This document shows, piece by piece, positions 51,595-61,253 of a DNA stretch of 64,000 bases. This stretch comes from Oscillospiraceae bacterium. GTDB taxonomy: Bacteria > Bacillota > Clostridia > Oscillospirales > Ruminococcaceae. A program made the position numbers and the translations under genes. Positions within the stretch are counted from its first letter, which is position 1, and each line of letters opens with the position of its first letter. The DNA is taken from contig JAFUWN010000095.1 of NCBI GenBank assembly GCA_017483465.1, forward strand, positions 1 through 64,000. The letters are read 5' to 3'. The notes beneath the pieces are model-generated. The model was given only the letters and a program-made list of their open reading frames with translations, made no database searches and was not told where the DNA came from.

Positions 51595-53274
51595 TTATAC
51601 AGCGTAAGTAACACGAACCAGCTCATCAATAGAAGTAACGCCTTTCTGTACCAGTTCGGAAACGTTGTCACGAAGCAGTTTTGTACCGTTTTCTTTTGCT
51701 TTGTCTTCGATTTCTTCCTTGCTGCCGTTTCTTGCAATGATGGTAGAAATACCGGCAGTGCAGTGAATGATTTCATGAATTGCGGTACGGCCTCTGTAGC
51801 CTGTGTTATTGCATTCCGGGCAGCCCTGTGCTTCAAATACCGGAATCGGGGTGTAGATATCATCCAGCTTCATGAGCTTGTTTTCATCCTCGTCAGAGAA
51901 ACGCTGTGTCTTGCACTTCGGGCAGAGAACTTTAACAAGTCGCTGAGCAATAACGCCGATCAGAGAAGTTGCAACCATGTAGGAAGCAACGCCCATATCA
52001 ATCAGACGGACGATTGTGGAAGCCGCATCGTTGGTATGCAGAGTAGAAAGCACCAAGTGTCCTGTGATAGCGGCACGGATACCGATATCGGCAGTTTCCG
52101 AGTCACGCATCTCACCGATCATAACAATATCAGGGTCCTGACGAAGGATAGAACGCAGAGCAGCGGCGAATGTCATACCGGTCTTTGCATTTACCTGTAC
52201 CTGATTGATACCGTCAATGGCTTTTTCAACCGGGTCTTCTACAGTGATTACGTTTACATTCGGCTTAGCAAGTTCACCAAGTGCGGCATACAGAGTGGTA
52301 GTTTTACCGGAACCGGTAGGCCCTGTTACCAGAATAACGCCGTGCGGGCACTTGATCATGGATTCAAACAGCTGATAGTTATAATCAGACATACCCAGGT
52401 CAGTGATCTTTCTCAGGGCGATATTACCGGTAGAAAGAATACGGATAACGATCTTTTCGCCGTGAACCATCGGAAGCGAAGATACACGCACGTCAAGGGT
52501 AGTGCCGTCAACGACCTGTGTGAAACGGCCGTCCTGCGGAACACGCTTTTCAGCAATGTTCATGCCGGAGATCAGCTTCAGACGGGTAGTCAGAGCATTA
52601 TGCACAACATTGGAAACGTTCATCAGTTCTACCAGGTCGCCGTTAACACGGATTCTGATTCTGGTATAAGTCTTGAACGGCTCGATATGAATATCGGTTG
52701 CATCGGCACGGAACGAGTTTTCTACAATCGTAGTAGCCAGCTTTACAATAGGAGCACTTTCAATTCTGTCCTTGGAATCGTCTTCTTCATCCTCATCACG
52801 GAACTGGTTCACGCTTGCGAGAACGTCATCGACATTTTCCATGGAGTACATGTTACCGATTGCCTTGTTGATTGCAGATTTGGTAGCGAGTACCGGAATG
52901 GTATCCATACCGGTCTGCATTTTGATATCTTCCAGAATATTGAAGTTGATCGGGTCATCTGTAGCGACTGTGAGTCGTCTGCCCTGAATGCTGATGGCAA
53001 TAACTGTATATTTTCTTGCCAGGGATTCCGGAATACGGCGGACAGCATCTTCATCAATGTCGATATTGCCCAGATCTACATAGGGAACACGAAGTTTTGC
53101 GGCGAGTGCCTTGGAAAGGCTGATTTCAGAAATAAAGCCCAGTTCGACAACCATTTCACCGAAACGCTTGCCGGTATTGTCGGGTTCTTTCTGCTTGGAA
53201 AGGACTTCCATCAGCTGTTCCTGCGTGATGAGTTTCTGTTCTACAAGATAATCACCGATACGAATGTTTCTCAT
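51595..53274 (-). CDS. pilB: Type IV pilus assembly ATPase PilB
   Basis: A 559-residue extension ATPase. The N-terminal MshEN-type domain (about 1-150; IRIGDYLVEQKLITQEQL and RFGEMVVELGFIS) is followed by the ATPase core with VTGPTGSGKTTTLYAA, PDIVMIGEMRDSETADIG and LSTLHTNDAAST. A four-Cys zinc site (CPKC...CPEC) lies near the C-terminus. MshEN domains bind c-di-GMP in several PilB-type ATPases, but I cannot confirm all binding residues here. It is upstream of pilT on the minus strand and divergent from pilD. GGAGG lies before the start. Confidence 0.94.
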   Translation of the reverse strand: MRNIRIGDYLVEQKLITQEQLMEVLSKQKEPDNTGKRFGEMVVELGFISEISLSKALAAKLRVPYVDLGNIDIDEDAVRRIPESLARKYTVIAISIQGRRLTVATDDPINFNILEDIKMQTGMDTIPVLATKSAINKAIGNMYSMENVDDVLASVNQFRDEDEEDDSKDRIESAPIVKLATTIVENSFRADATDIHIEPFKTYTRIRIRVNGDLVELMNVSNVVHNALTTRLKLISGMNIAEKRVPQDGRFTQVVDGTTLDVRVSSLPMVHGEKIVIRILSTGNIALRKITDLGMSDYNYQLFESMIKCPHGVILVTGPTGSGKTTTLYAALGELAKPNVNVITVEDPVEKAIDGINQVQVNAKTGMTFAAALRSILRQDPDIVMIGEMRDSETADIGIRAAITGHLVLSTLHTNDAASTIVRLIDMGVASYMVATSLIGVIAQRLVKVLCPKCKTQRFSDEDENKLMKLDDIYTPIPVFEAQGCPECNNTGYRGRTAIHEIIHCTAGISTIIARNGSKEEIEDKAKENGTKLLRDNVSELVQKGVTSIDELVRVTYAV

Positions 53275-53380
53275 GAAAAATTACCTCCATCAATTTGATT
53301 TCATGCTTTTATGCTTATATTTTTTTATACGGATTTCATTAATGCAGAAATAAAAAATATTTAAAATCTGCAAATTCTGC

Positions 53381-53409
53381 TTGTAAAAGCTGTCGGTTTA
53401 TGCTATAAT
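53381..53409 (+). promoter_or_regulatory. Promoter of pilD
   Basis: TTGTAA (53381-53386), 17-base spacer, TATAAT (53404-53409) with TG one base before the -10 box. Confidence 0.55.
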
Positions 53410-53446
53410 ATATATATTATCGATTTTTCTAAGGAGGACATACACA

Positions 53447-54337
53447 ATGCTTCATAATGAATTTATGGAACTTCCGTTCTACATCATGTTTTACCTCATC
53501 GTTTCTTTCTATGGGTTATGCATCGGCAGTTTTCTGAATGTCGTGATTTTTCGTCTGCCGAAAGACGAATCGCTTGTCAAGCGTGCCTCGCACTGTATGA
53601 CCTGCGGAACGCCGATTCTCTGGCGGGATAATATTCCGGTGCTGGGCTGGCTGATGCTGAAAGGCAAATGCCGGAGCTGCGGCGAGCCGATCTCGAAACG
53701 CTATCCGATTGTAGAAGCCTTGAATTGTATTATTTATCTGATCGCCTTTACTGTTCTGGATTTCAGTTTGCAGACGATTTTATATTGCTTTTTCTTTTCT
53801 GCACTGATCTGCATTGCTTTTATTGACTGGGACACGCAGGAAATGGATCTGAGAATCCTGCTTTTTATTGCCGTGCTTGCCATACCTGAGCTTGTGCTTT
53901 CTGTCATTGCACTTTGTTCGGGAGAAACATTCCGGAACCTGCCGGAATTTGTCACAGCCGGAAATCTCTCACTTGCCTCGCATCTGATCGGACTGGTCTG
54001 TATCGGACTGCCGTTTTTCCTGATCGGTGAGATCAGCAAGCCGATTATTAAAAAGAAATTCGGAGAAAGTTTCCGTGCAATTGAACTCGGAGATACGATC
54101 TTAATGGCAGCCGGCGGGCTGCTGATTGGCTGGAAAGCCACTGTAATTTCTGCCTTTTTCGGCATTTGTCTTGCTGCTGTCTGCGGTCTGATTCTGAAGA
54201 GAATCAACGGCGAATCCAAATTCGCATTTGGCCCGTATCTGGCAGTTGGCCTGTTTTTGGGAACCCTGTTCGGAGAACAGCTTCTTGACTGGTATATCGC
54301 ATGGGTTACATACGATCCGACACAGGCACTTGCCTGA
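53447..54337 (+). CDS. pilD: Prepilin peptidase PilD
   Basis: A 296-residue multi-pass aspartic protease that cleaves prepilins after Gly and, in many cases, N-methylates them. The N-terminal cytoplasmic loop has the CMTCG and CRSCG zinc pairs. The first catalytic Asp is in FIDWDTQEMD and the second in ELGDTILMAAGGLLIG, the counterpart of the GxGD motif (here Glu-Leu-Gly-Asp). About seven membrane helices are visible. GGAGG lies before ATG 53447. It serves the pilins at 0.02 and 54-58 kb. Confidence 0.92.
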   Translation: MLHNEFMELPFYIMFYLIVSFYGLCIGSFLNVVIFRLPKDESLVKRASHCMTCGTPILWRDNIPVLGWLMLKGKCRSCGEPISKRYPIVEALNCIIYLIAFTVLDFSLQTILYCFFFSALICIAFIDWDTQEMDLRILLFIAVLAIPELVLSVIALCSGETFRNLPEFVTAGNLSLASHLIGLVCIGLPFFLIGEISKPIIKKKFGESFRAIELGDTILMAAGGLLIGWKATVISAFFGICLAAVCGLILKRINGESKFAFGPYLAVGLFLGTLFGEQLLDWYIAWVTYDPTQALA

Positions 54338-54363
54338 ATGAGAATAAAAATTAATTCAAAAAA

Positions 54364-54401
54364 CCGGCAGCCGGATTGCAATCTTCCGACTGCCGTTTTT
54401 T
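54364..54401. terminator. Bidirectional terminator between pilD and the pilus operon
   Basis: CGGCAG/CTGCCG plus CGGA/TCCG stem (54364-54374 with 54384-54394) with one mismatch, followed by T6 on the plus strand and by T6 on the minus strand (A-run near 54358). It ends both pilD and the minus-strand pilus operon. Confidence 0.8.
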
Positions 54402-54412
54402 GTGAGAAAAAC

Positions 54413-55405
54413 TTAATTGTTGATTTCCGAAGTATAACTATAGATAATGCAGTAACCGTTATGACCGCCGGAATAATAATCTGCATCTCCGGAGGTTGCA
54501 GCCGGGAAAAGCTGCACAGCTTCTTTATACTTGCCGTCTACTCCTGCCAGAGTGTTGACATCTACAAAAGAGCTGGTATTCGGTGTCACAGAAGTATCTG
54601 TAACTACAGTATAGTAAGTATCTTTCGGAATGCTGCTTAAATACAGTGTATTTCTGTTTTCAATATTCACCAAAGACAGACCGCATTGTGTCAGAAACGA
54701 ATAGTCTGTATCTTTTCTGCTGACTTTTGTCAGAATAGAAAATACAGTGTTCCTATTATTGACAGCTGCTGCAAGCTTGTCATAATTTTCGGCACCTGCA
54801 CTTGTAAAAGCACTGACATCTGCAAATTCTCCAAGCTTGATTTCCATCGGATAAGAGTCATAATATGCTCTGTTTACAGCAACAGTAAACGGTGTCGTGT
54901 TTGTTGCTGAAGGAGTCTGTTCAAAATCATAAGTATACGTAGCACTGCGAATCATGCCGTATTCCAGCACGTTACCGCCGGCATCCTTATATTCTGCATT
55001 GTCAATCAGCATAACATGAATGGGGTTGCCTTTTGCCCATTGGAATGAAGTCGGGGTTGCAGAAGTATCGTTCTTGATGATAGCCGAATAATGTTCGTTT
55101 ACAAATCTGTTTACCCAGTTTTGCAATGTTGTGGTATCTACATTATAAGTTACGCTTCCTCCACTCACAGAAAACTCTGCCGGAACTTTATTGTAAACCG
55201 AAATATACTCCACGCCCTGAAGCTCACCTTTGATGTAGTTGGAAATGCCGGTAGCAGCGGCGTTTCCTCCTTCATGCACATCTGCCTGCACCATCATTTT
55301 GGTCACAAGCGGCAGAATCTGCATAGCAGCAGCCATGATAATTCCGAATATTGCCATTACTACGATTAATTCAATCAAAGTAAAGCCCTTTACTTTCTTC
55401 TTCAT
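54413..55405 (-). CDS. Minor prepilin-like protein (PilW type)
   Basis: A 330-residue class III prepilin. The short leader MKKKVKG precedes FTLIE with Glu at +5 and a hydrophobic helix. The remainder is a large beta-rich exported domain of unknown fold. ATG 55405, with GAGGAGG six bases upstream, is preferred over ATG 55420. It is the last gene of the pilus operon and starts inside the ribosome-site distance of the preceding prepilin's stop, so the two are coupled. By position and size it is probably a minor pilin of the initiating tip complex. Confidence 0.85.
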   Translation of the reverse strand: MKKKVKGFTLIELIVVMAIFGIIMAAAMQILPLVTKMMVQADVHEGGNAAATGISNYIKGELQGVEYISVYNKVPAEFSVSGGSVTYNVDTTTLQNWVNRFVNEHYSAIIKNDTSATPTSFQWAKGNPIHVMLIDNAEYKDAGGNVLEYGMIRSATYTYDFEQTPSATNTTPFTVAVNRAYYDSYPMEIKLGEFADVSAFTSAGAENYDKLAAAVNNRNTVFSILTKVSRKDTDYSFLTQCGLSLVNIENRNTLYLSSIPKDTYYTVVTDTSVTPNTSSFVDVNTLAGVDGKYKEAVQLFPAATSGDADYYSGGHNGYCIIYSYTSEINN

Positions 55406-55416
55406 GTCTGCCCTCC

Positions 55417-55821
55417 TCATTTTCTTTCACCGACCTGATAGAATTCCAGATCTCCCTGAAGATTGGTATTAGTCCGGGTGTCTGCATTATTGGCAAGGCC
55501 GGCAGTCGAATATCTCTTAGTAGCATATGTTCCATAAGCACCGGAAGTTCCGACTGAAATGTCCATATCAAATTCCGTGTCTTCCCCGTTCAGGTCTTTT
55601 TCGGCAATATAATTGCCGGAACCGTCTTTGAGTGCACCGTCATCTTTGGTATTTACCACAGGAGCTTCTACATTAATTTTATTATTTACATGGTTGGTGT
55701 TCAGCATAGTTGCAGAAATCACTGATCCCATTCTGGCCATCACCAGCCCGGCGATACCGAGCACAGCAATTGCAACAATCACTTCAATCAAGGTCATGCC
55801 TTTGAATTTTTTTGTTTTCAT
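55417..55821 (-). CDS. Minor prepilin (PilV/GspI type)
   Basis: A 134-residue class III prepilin with leader MKTKKFKG cut before MTLIE (Glu at +5), then a hydrophobic helix (VIVAIAVLGIAGLVMA) and a small soluble domain. AGGAGGTG precedes the start. It lies between the PilX-like and PilW-like genes, the usual order of minor pilins. Assignment to PilV/GspI is by size, MTLIEV motif and neighbours. Confidence 0.83.
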   Translation of the reverse strand: MKTKKFKGMTLIEVIVAIAVLGIAGLVMARMGSVISATMLNTNHVNNKINVEAPVVNTKDDGALKDGSGNYIAEKDLNGEDTEFDMDISVGTSGAYGTYATKRYSTAGLANNADTRTNTNLQGDLEFYQVGERK

Positions 55822-55839
55822 GATACAAGCACCTCCTGA

Positions 55840-58617
55840 TTAATAATTATTGTAATACAGAATCTTAGAGTTATTCACTGTAACTGTGCTTTCGGGGTCG
55901 GGTACTTTTTTCATTTTACCGGAACCGGAGCCGGAACCGCCGCCGGAGCCGTCTGTACCGTCATCAATGGAAGTATAGATCAGAGTCCAGCCGCCGTTGT
56001 TCGGAATATTGATATCGTGAGCAATCAGCTGACCGATAACACCGACATATTCTTCTTTTGCGTTATAGCCGTCAGTACCTGCACCTTTACCGAGGCGTTC
56101 TTCCACACCCTTTATATTGGTATAAGTGATTTTATTGGAAACCTGTACACCGATTGTCTGTGTGAAATCCATTTCCGGAGCCTGAATCAAAGCAGTTACC
56201 ATAGCATTATTCTTGCTCAGGCTTAAAGAAGCACCTGTGCCGACAGAATGGATAATCAAGTTCGGGCACTTGTATTTCTCAGGATCGGAATACGTAGAAG
56301 TATCCAGATAAGAAGCCTTGATTGCCAGATCATCAGAACCGCCGGTATAAGTGCCGGTTGCTGTGCCATAGCTTGCACCGCCTGTGAACAGATCCCAGTA
56401 ATACTTTGTCAGGATACTGCTCTTGTCAGTCATATCCAGTTTACCCTTGACATACAGCTTTACAGCCTTGCTGCTTTCATCAGCAATGAGAGAGCAGCCC
56501 TGATTGAATGAACAATTGTTCATTACAATGCTTGTATCAGCTGAGGGGTCAACATAGACATTCTTGTCAAATGTAATATTGTTCAGAATGCAGTTTGCTT
56601 TAATCACATAGCAGCCTTTTGTAGCACTGCTGTCTGTTTCGTCCAGATAGTAGTTTGCAGATTTAGGATCAGACGTAAAATAATCAATATCATTAATTAC
56701 CTGCCAGGAACCAATATCAGATTCTGATTTGTAATAATCTGAATAGTCGTCTTTGGTAGGAATTTCCAGACCGATAGTTTTGGTAATACCGCTTGTTACT
56801 GTACCGCTTTCATCTTTCACATCCGGATTATAGTCAGAAGGATAAATGTCCTTTGTATAATCTGTAATATTTTTTTGTGCAACTGTGCCGATAGAGCCAA
56901 CTTTTTTGTCAGTCTGATGCGTCTTGCCATCATTTGCAATATTATAATCGTTATGATTGATAAAATCGTTGTCTTTCTGTGCATCTGCCGGAAGTTTAGA
57001 ATTAAGTGTATTAATCCATCCGTTATCATGCCAGCCGTTATTTACGCTTGCTGTAAATTTATCATCATATATGAGTGTTTCTGTTCTGCTTACTTCATTA
57101 TCAGAATCGTCATAAAGAATAATAACTTTGCTTACTTTTACAGGGAGTTCATAATTCCCGTTACCTTTCCATTCCGGAAAATTGGATTCATCCACATGAT
57201 AATAATAGGACATCATGCCTTCTGCACCTGATGCAATACTGCCGCTGTTGCTGATATTCTTTGCATAAACATTGCCTGTAACCTTTACAGTAACGCCGCT
57301 CGGAATTGTCAGTGTCTCCCCGGCTACCAGGTCACCATTGATCGTAACAGTACCGCCGCCGGTAAAAGTGATGTTCTTTTCAGAACGAAGATCGCCCTGA
57401 ATCTGGTTGTTTTTGCCATATACTGCACCAACATAGAATTCTACATCACCTTTGGAGAACCAGTTACCGTAAACAGAAGCAACACTTGCAGGCTTGTCGG
57501 TAATTGTAATATTATCGTCTACCCACTTGTAAAGATTCGGGATATAACCGGAAGCCCCTAAAGAACTCTTGCCCGTGCCGAATGTGTACAGATCGCCGTA
57601 AATCGTTACGCCGGAACTGCCCTGGAATGTACCGCAGTATACATTGGTAGGAATTTCAGGTGTCTCGCCGTCTGCAGCGACTTTACCGATCACTGTGTGA
57701 GAATTGCTGTGCAGTTTTAAGTCACCGCCTACATAAATATAGGGGGTCTGCTTATAGCTCATGCTTTTCTGCGGAGTAGTGCCGTCAGACTGATACTGAA
57801 TATTGCCTTCAGAATCTCTTACAATAATATCCTCCCATGAGAATCCGGTATAATCCGGTGTCAGCTGATTGGCCTGACTTTCTGTAAAATTGCCGCTCAT
57901 AGCAAAGAAATCACCAGGAGCCGAGAAATGGAATGTCAGATAGTGACCATTGCCGGTCTTGACATCTCTGTTTGCATAAAACGGAGCTTCGACTCTTACA
58001 TCATTGTCGCAGATGGTATATTCTTCAGGATCAGCCGCATCAATACCAACATAAGTACCACCGGTAATCAGACCGCCAGTACCGATCTTGGAAGAGCCGC
58101 CCATTGCGACGAACGCACCGCCGGAACTTTTCTTAGTATCTCCGTCTTTCACCCATTTCCAGCCAACCTGTGTATCCAGGGCAAGTGCAGTATAAGCTGT
58201 ATAAGTCGTATCTGCAAGTGTCTTGTCAACAGTAACTGACAGAGCATAGATTTCATATTCTTTCCATTCATCACCGTCACGGAATGTCTGTTTTGCCCCT
58301 GTTTTGGTCGGCTGCACCTCATAAGTGACACCGCTGTCGCCCATTGTAACAGGAATGATTCTTTGTCCTTCAATATCCTTGCAGATTCCCGAAGCATCTG
58401 TATCTTCGGCAATTGCATTGCCTACAGCATCCAGAACGGCTCTGGCAATAGATTCCGTCTGCACTTTCTGATATTTGCTGTATGCCCGGTTGCTTGCAGT
58501 TGTTGCAAGTGCGAGCGTACCAGCAAGGAATACAATCATTACCATCATGACAGCCACGACAGTAAAGAGGACTGTACCCTTGACACGTTTCGGAATTGTT
58601 GTTTGCTCCTTCATCAT
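55840..58617 (-). CDS. Very large PilX-like pilus protein with beta-solenoid-like ectodomain
   Basis: A 925-residue protein with a single N-terminal membrane helix preceded by KRVKG and beginning TVLFTVVAVMM. This resembles PilX-N-type minor pilins, which lack the canonical Glu5. The huge exported part (about 60-925) contains runs of short Gly/Asn/Thr-rich beta segments (for example VYGNWFSKGDVEFYVG, TINGDLVAGETLTIPSG, VTGNVYAKNISNSG) suggesting a right-handed beta-solenoid. A Gly/Ser-rich run near the C-terminus ends the fold. I use ATG 58617 with AAAGGTGG, not GTG 58626. Typical PilX is below 200 residues, so this is probably a tip adhesin (inference). Confidence 0.78.
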   Translation of the reverse strand: MMKEQTTIPKRVKGTVLFTVVAVMMVMIVFLAGTLALATTASNRAYSKYQKVQTESIARAVLDAVGNAIAEDTDASGICKDIEGQRIIPVTMGDSGVTYEVQPTKTGAKQTFRDGDEWKEYEIYALSVTVDKTLADTTYTAYTALALDTQVGWKWVKDGDTKKSSGGAFVAMGGSSKIGTGGLITGGTYVGIDAADPEEYTICDNDVRVEAPFYANRDVKTGNGHYLTFHFSAPGDFFAMSGNFTESQANQLTPDYTGFSWEDIIVRDSEGNIQYQSDGTTPQKSMSYKQTPYIYVGGDLKLHSNSHTVIGKVAADGETPEIPTNVYCGTFQGSSGVTIYGDLYTFGTGKSSLGASGYIPNLYKWVDDNITITDKPASVASVYGNWFSKGDVEFYVGAVYGKNNQIQGDLRSEKNITFTGGGTVTINGDLVAGETLTIPSGVTVKVTGNVYAKNISNSGSIASGAEGMMSYYYHVDESNFPEWKGNGNYELPVKVSKVIILYDDSDNEVSRTETLIYDDKFTASVNNGWHDNGWINTLNSKLPADAQKDNDFINHNDYNIANDGKTHQTDKKVGSIGTVAQKNITDYTKDIYPSDYNPDVKDESGTVTSGITKTIGLEIPTKDDYSDYYKSESDIGSWQVINDIDYFTSDPKSANYYLDETDSSATKGCYVIKANCILNNITFDKNVYVDPSADTSIVMNNCSFNQGCSLIADESSKAVKLYVKGKLDMTDKSSILTKYYWDLFTGGASYGTATGTYTGGSDDLAIKASYLDTSTYSDPEKYKCPNLIIHSVGTGASLSLSKNNAMVTALIQAPEMDFTQTIGVQVSNKITYTNIKGVEERLGKGAGTDGYNAKEEYVGVIGQLIAHDINIPNNGGWTLIYTSIDDGTDGSGGGSGSGSGKMKKVPDPESTVTVNNSKILYYNNY

Positions 58618-58665
58618 TCTAACCACCTTTCACGATGAAGATGTCGTTTCTGTGGATATTTTTTC

Positions 58666-59547
58666 TTATGCACCAAGATCAGGCTGATCAATCGGCTTAG
58701 CATTATAGAAAGTCAGCTCAATCGTCATATCAGATTCGCCGTTTCCGTCTGCTGCCGCCGGAACTTCTCTTGTTACAGTAGTAACATTGCCTTCCGCATC
58801 GGTCTGTTCTTCTGTGATTGTCTGTGTCTGACCTTCGCCGAATGTATAATCGTTAATATCGATACTTGTAACACGGACAGCATTTTCAGCAATATCTTTG
58901 CCCAGGCCGTCTTCGCCGCCTTCTACCTCAGCACCTTCTTCGCCGTTGAGCTTTGCAAGGAAAGTCATCAGATTTTCTTTTTTTCCTCTTACTTCCAGAG
59001 AAATCTGGTTAGTCATTACTTCTGCGGTTTCTCTTTCAGAAAGTGTACTGCTCTGCTTCAGCAGGTCAGTTACTTCCTCTGCATAATTACCGTTGACATC
59101 GGCACTTTCCAGCAGAGAATATGTCAGTACATCGGGAGTATAATAGTAATACTCAATTGTTTCCGAACTGATGCCGCCAAGGTTAAAACCAGAAACTTTC
59201 AGTTCGCTTTCATCAATAACAGGCTGTACATACTGATCCATAATCACATTCGCCTTAAGATTATCAAATGTACCATTGACAGAATCAAAAGCTTCGTTAA
59301 CGAACATCTCAGCAATTGCCTTGGATTTTTCATAATCTTCGGTAATACCTTTTTTCAGGGGTTCAATCTGTGCAATTTTTTCCTGTACACCGTCATATTC
59401 TTCCTGTGTTGTCTGACGAACTGCTCTGTCAGCGACCAAATCATTATATTTCGGACGAATCAGGGCAAAGAATCCAACAGCTAAAATAATAATTACGCTG
59501 ATAATCAGAAGAATCATCTTGTCTCTGTAGCTCATTTCACGCATCAT
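58666..59547 (-). CDS. pilO: Type IV pilus alignment protein PilO
   Basis: A 293-residue bitopic protein. A short cytoplasmic start is followed by one membrane helix (about 11-31), a coiled-coil stretch (about 40-80; YDGVQEKIAQIEPLKKGI), and a ferredoxin-like exported domain. This layout matches PilO, which pairs with PilN to link PilM to the envelope. Length is longer than in Gram-negatives because of an acidic Glu/Gly-rich insertion. It lies directly after the pilM-pilN fusion, as expected. Confidence 0.8.
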   Translation of the reverse strand: MMREMSYRDKMILLIISVIIILAVGFFALIRPKYNDLVADRAVRQTTQEEYDGVQEKIAQIEPLKKGITEDYEKSKAIAEMFVNEAFDSVNGTFDNLKANVIMDQYVQPVIDESELKVSGFNLGGISSETIEYYYYTPDVLTYSLLESADVNGNYAEEVTDLLKQSSTLSERETAEVMTNQISLEVRGKKENLMTFLAKLNGEEGAEVEGGEDGLGKDIAENAVRVTSIDINDYTFGEGQTQTITEEQTDAEGNVTTVTREVPAAADGNGESDMTIELTFYNAKPIDQPDLGA

Positions 59548-59571
59548 TTTGCATCACACTCCTTTTCTTGC

Positions 59572-61221
59572 TTATTCTTCAGCAGCTGTATCTTCAGCAA
59601 CAGTTTCTTCTTCCATTTCAGGCAGTTCATTCGGGAGCATCTGAATTGTCAGATCGAATGTAACTGTGCTTGCATTGTTCTGTGCAGCATTTTCTCCGGA
59701 AGCCTTAGAGACAGCATAACCGGAATATGTTACGGAAGAGAAGAAACGGTTTTCAGCTTCCTGTGCTTCTTCGCCGTATGTGTCATAAAGATACTGTACC
59801 AGTGCAGAAGGATATTTCTGTGTAAATTCTTCTGTAGAAGTAATTGTAACCGGAACAGTCAGCACGCCTTCTGCATAAGCAATGGAGAAACTGGGGTCTT
59901 CTTCTACACCATCCACTTCGCTGACCACTTCAGCAATAGAATCTTCAATTGCAGTATACACTGCTTCTTTGATAATCGGCTGTGTATTGTAAGCATCTCT
60001 TGCAGTGGTGATATTGTCTACATAAGCCTTGACAGTATCTTTCATCACAAGCAGATCATCATACTGCTGAAGTTTTGCAGCCGTTTCAGGAGAATCCAGC
60101 TCTGCACGCATTCTTTTGGTATCACTCTTGACTTTGGTATCCATACCGGCAAGTACACCAAATGATACACCGACAACTGCGGCAGCAAGTACTACACCAA
60201 CAACTGCAATGATATTGAACGAATGATCATCCTGTGGTACTTTTCCGGCAATACCGGCATTGGCCGCATCGGTTTCCAGAAGATTGATATGTTCCGTCAG
60301 CTTGTCACGCTTGAACATGCCGCCGATGGCATTGGCATACAGCGAGAAGTTCAGATTCTGATAACCGTGAATCTGCGGCGGAACATTCAGACGGCTGATT
60401 TCAATATCATTTGCCTTCTGTTCGTTCTGGATACGGTCATATAAATCAGGCTGTGCATCAATATCGCCGTAGAATACGACATTTCTGATTTCTTCCGAGC
60501 CTCTGATTCTTGCGAACTGAAGCATACGGTAGATATTCTCATTGATCGCCTCGAAAATATAATCATTCGGATGATCATAGTCTTCCGGATCGATAGAAGC
60601 AAAACGTGAGAACGAAAGCGTGTTGTTTTCATACAGGTTCAAGCTGATGAAGTTAGCATCGATCTGTACAGCCAGCAGCGGCATTTTTGCCTTGCTCTTG
60701 GCATCTGCAAGCAGTACTTTTGTGATGGCGTTACAGCCGATCATGACGGATTTGAGCTGAATATTGAGCATGTTGAAGATTCTTCTGTAGCTGTCTACAA
60801 CATCCTGCGGGCAGGCAGTTGCAAGAATTTTCTGTACCTTGCCGCCCTGTTCGTCATCTTCCGGCTCACCTACAATAACATAGGCTACGGAATAGGAATC
60901 GTCAATATTGATCTGATTCTTGAGTTCAATGCGGACATTCTTCATGAATTCCGATTCCTTCGGATTCGGAGGAATCATGAGTTCTTTGAAGACTGTCTGG
61001 TTGGAAGAAATCGAGATCACAGCTTCTTTGTCTGCAATATTGGCATTTTTGAGTGCTTGGTTGATTTTACCAGCCACACGGTTCGGGTCATTGACATGGC
61101 CGTTGACAATAACAGCTTCGTCCAGTTCCAGTTCGGCAGCGGCACTGATTTTGATCTTGCCGCCGCTTTCTGTACCCTTGATAATTCGGATATTTCTGTC
61201 AGTAATATCAAATGAAAGCAT
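59572..61221 (-). CDS. PilM-PilN fusion protein
   Basis: A 549-residue protein joining two normally separate pilus parts. Residues 1-305 are a PilM-type actin-like domain (LSFDITDRNIRIIKG at the start, AVQIDANFISLNLYENN). The PilN-like part follows: a HINLLE motif at 311-316, the counterpart of the INLLP peptide by which PilN binds PilM, then a membrane helix (about 337-361), coiled coil and an exported ferredoxin-like domain. It ends in a Glu-rich tail. GAGAGGTGG lies before the start. Neighbours pilC and pilO support the call. Both segment assignments are from motifs and context. Confidence 0.85.
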   Translation of the reverse strand: MLSFDITDRNIRIIKGTESGGKIKISAAAELELDEAVIVNGHVNDPNRVAGKINQALKNANIADKEAVISISSNQTVFKELMIPPNPKESEFMKNVRIELKNQINIDDSYSVAYVIVGEPEDDEQGGKVQKILATACPQDVVDSYRRIFNMLNIQLKSVMIGCNAITKVLLADAKSKAKMPLLAVQIDANFISLNLYENNTLSFSRFASIDPEDYDHPNDYIFEAINENIYRMLQFARIRGSEEIRNVVFYGDIDAQPDLYDRIQNEQKANDIEISRLNVPPQIHGYQNLNFSLYANAIGGMFKRDKLTEHINLLETDAANAGIAGKVPQDDHSFNIIAVVGVVLAAAVVGVSFGVLAGMDTKVKSDTKRMRAELDSPETAAKLQQYDDLLVMKDTVKAYVDNITTARDAYNTQPIIKEAVYTAIEDSIAEVVSEVDGVEEDPSFSIAYAEGVLTVPVTITSTEEFTQKYPSALVQYLYDTYGEEAQEAENRFFSSVTYSGYAVSKASGENAAQNNASTVTFDLTIQMLPNELPEMEEETVAEDTAAEE

Positions 61222-61253
61222 TTACTTTTCCACCTCTCTGTTTCTTGTGTTTC

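Noticed and set aside
51763..53298. 511-codon open frame on the plus strand opposite pilB
   Set aside because: It mirrors pilB, has no ribosome site and encodes a low-complexity mix of residues with no motif; it results from codon bias of the opposite gene.
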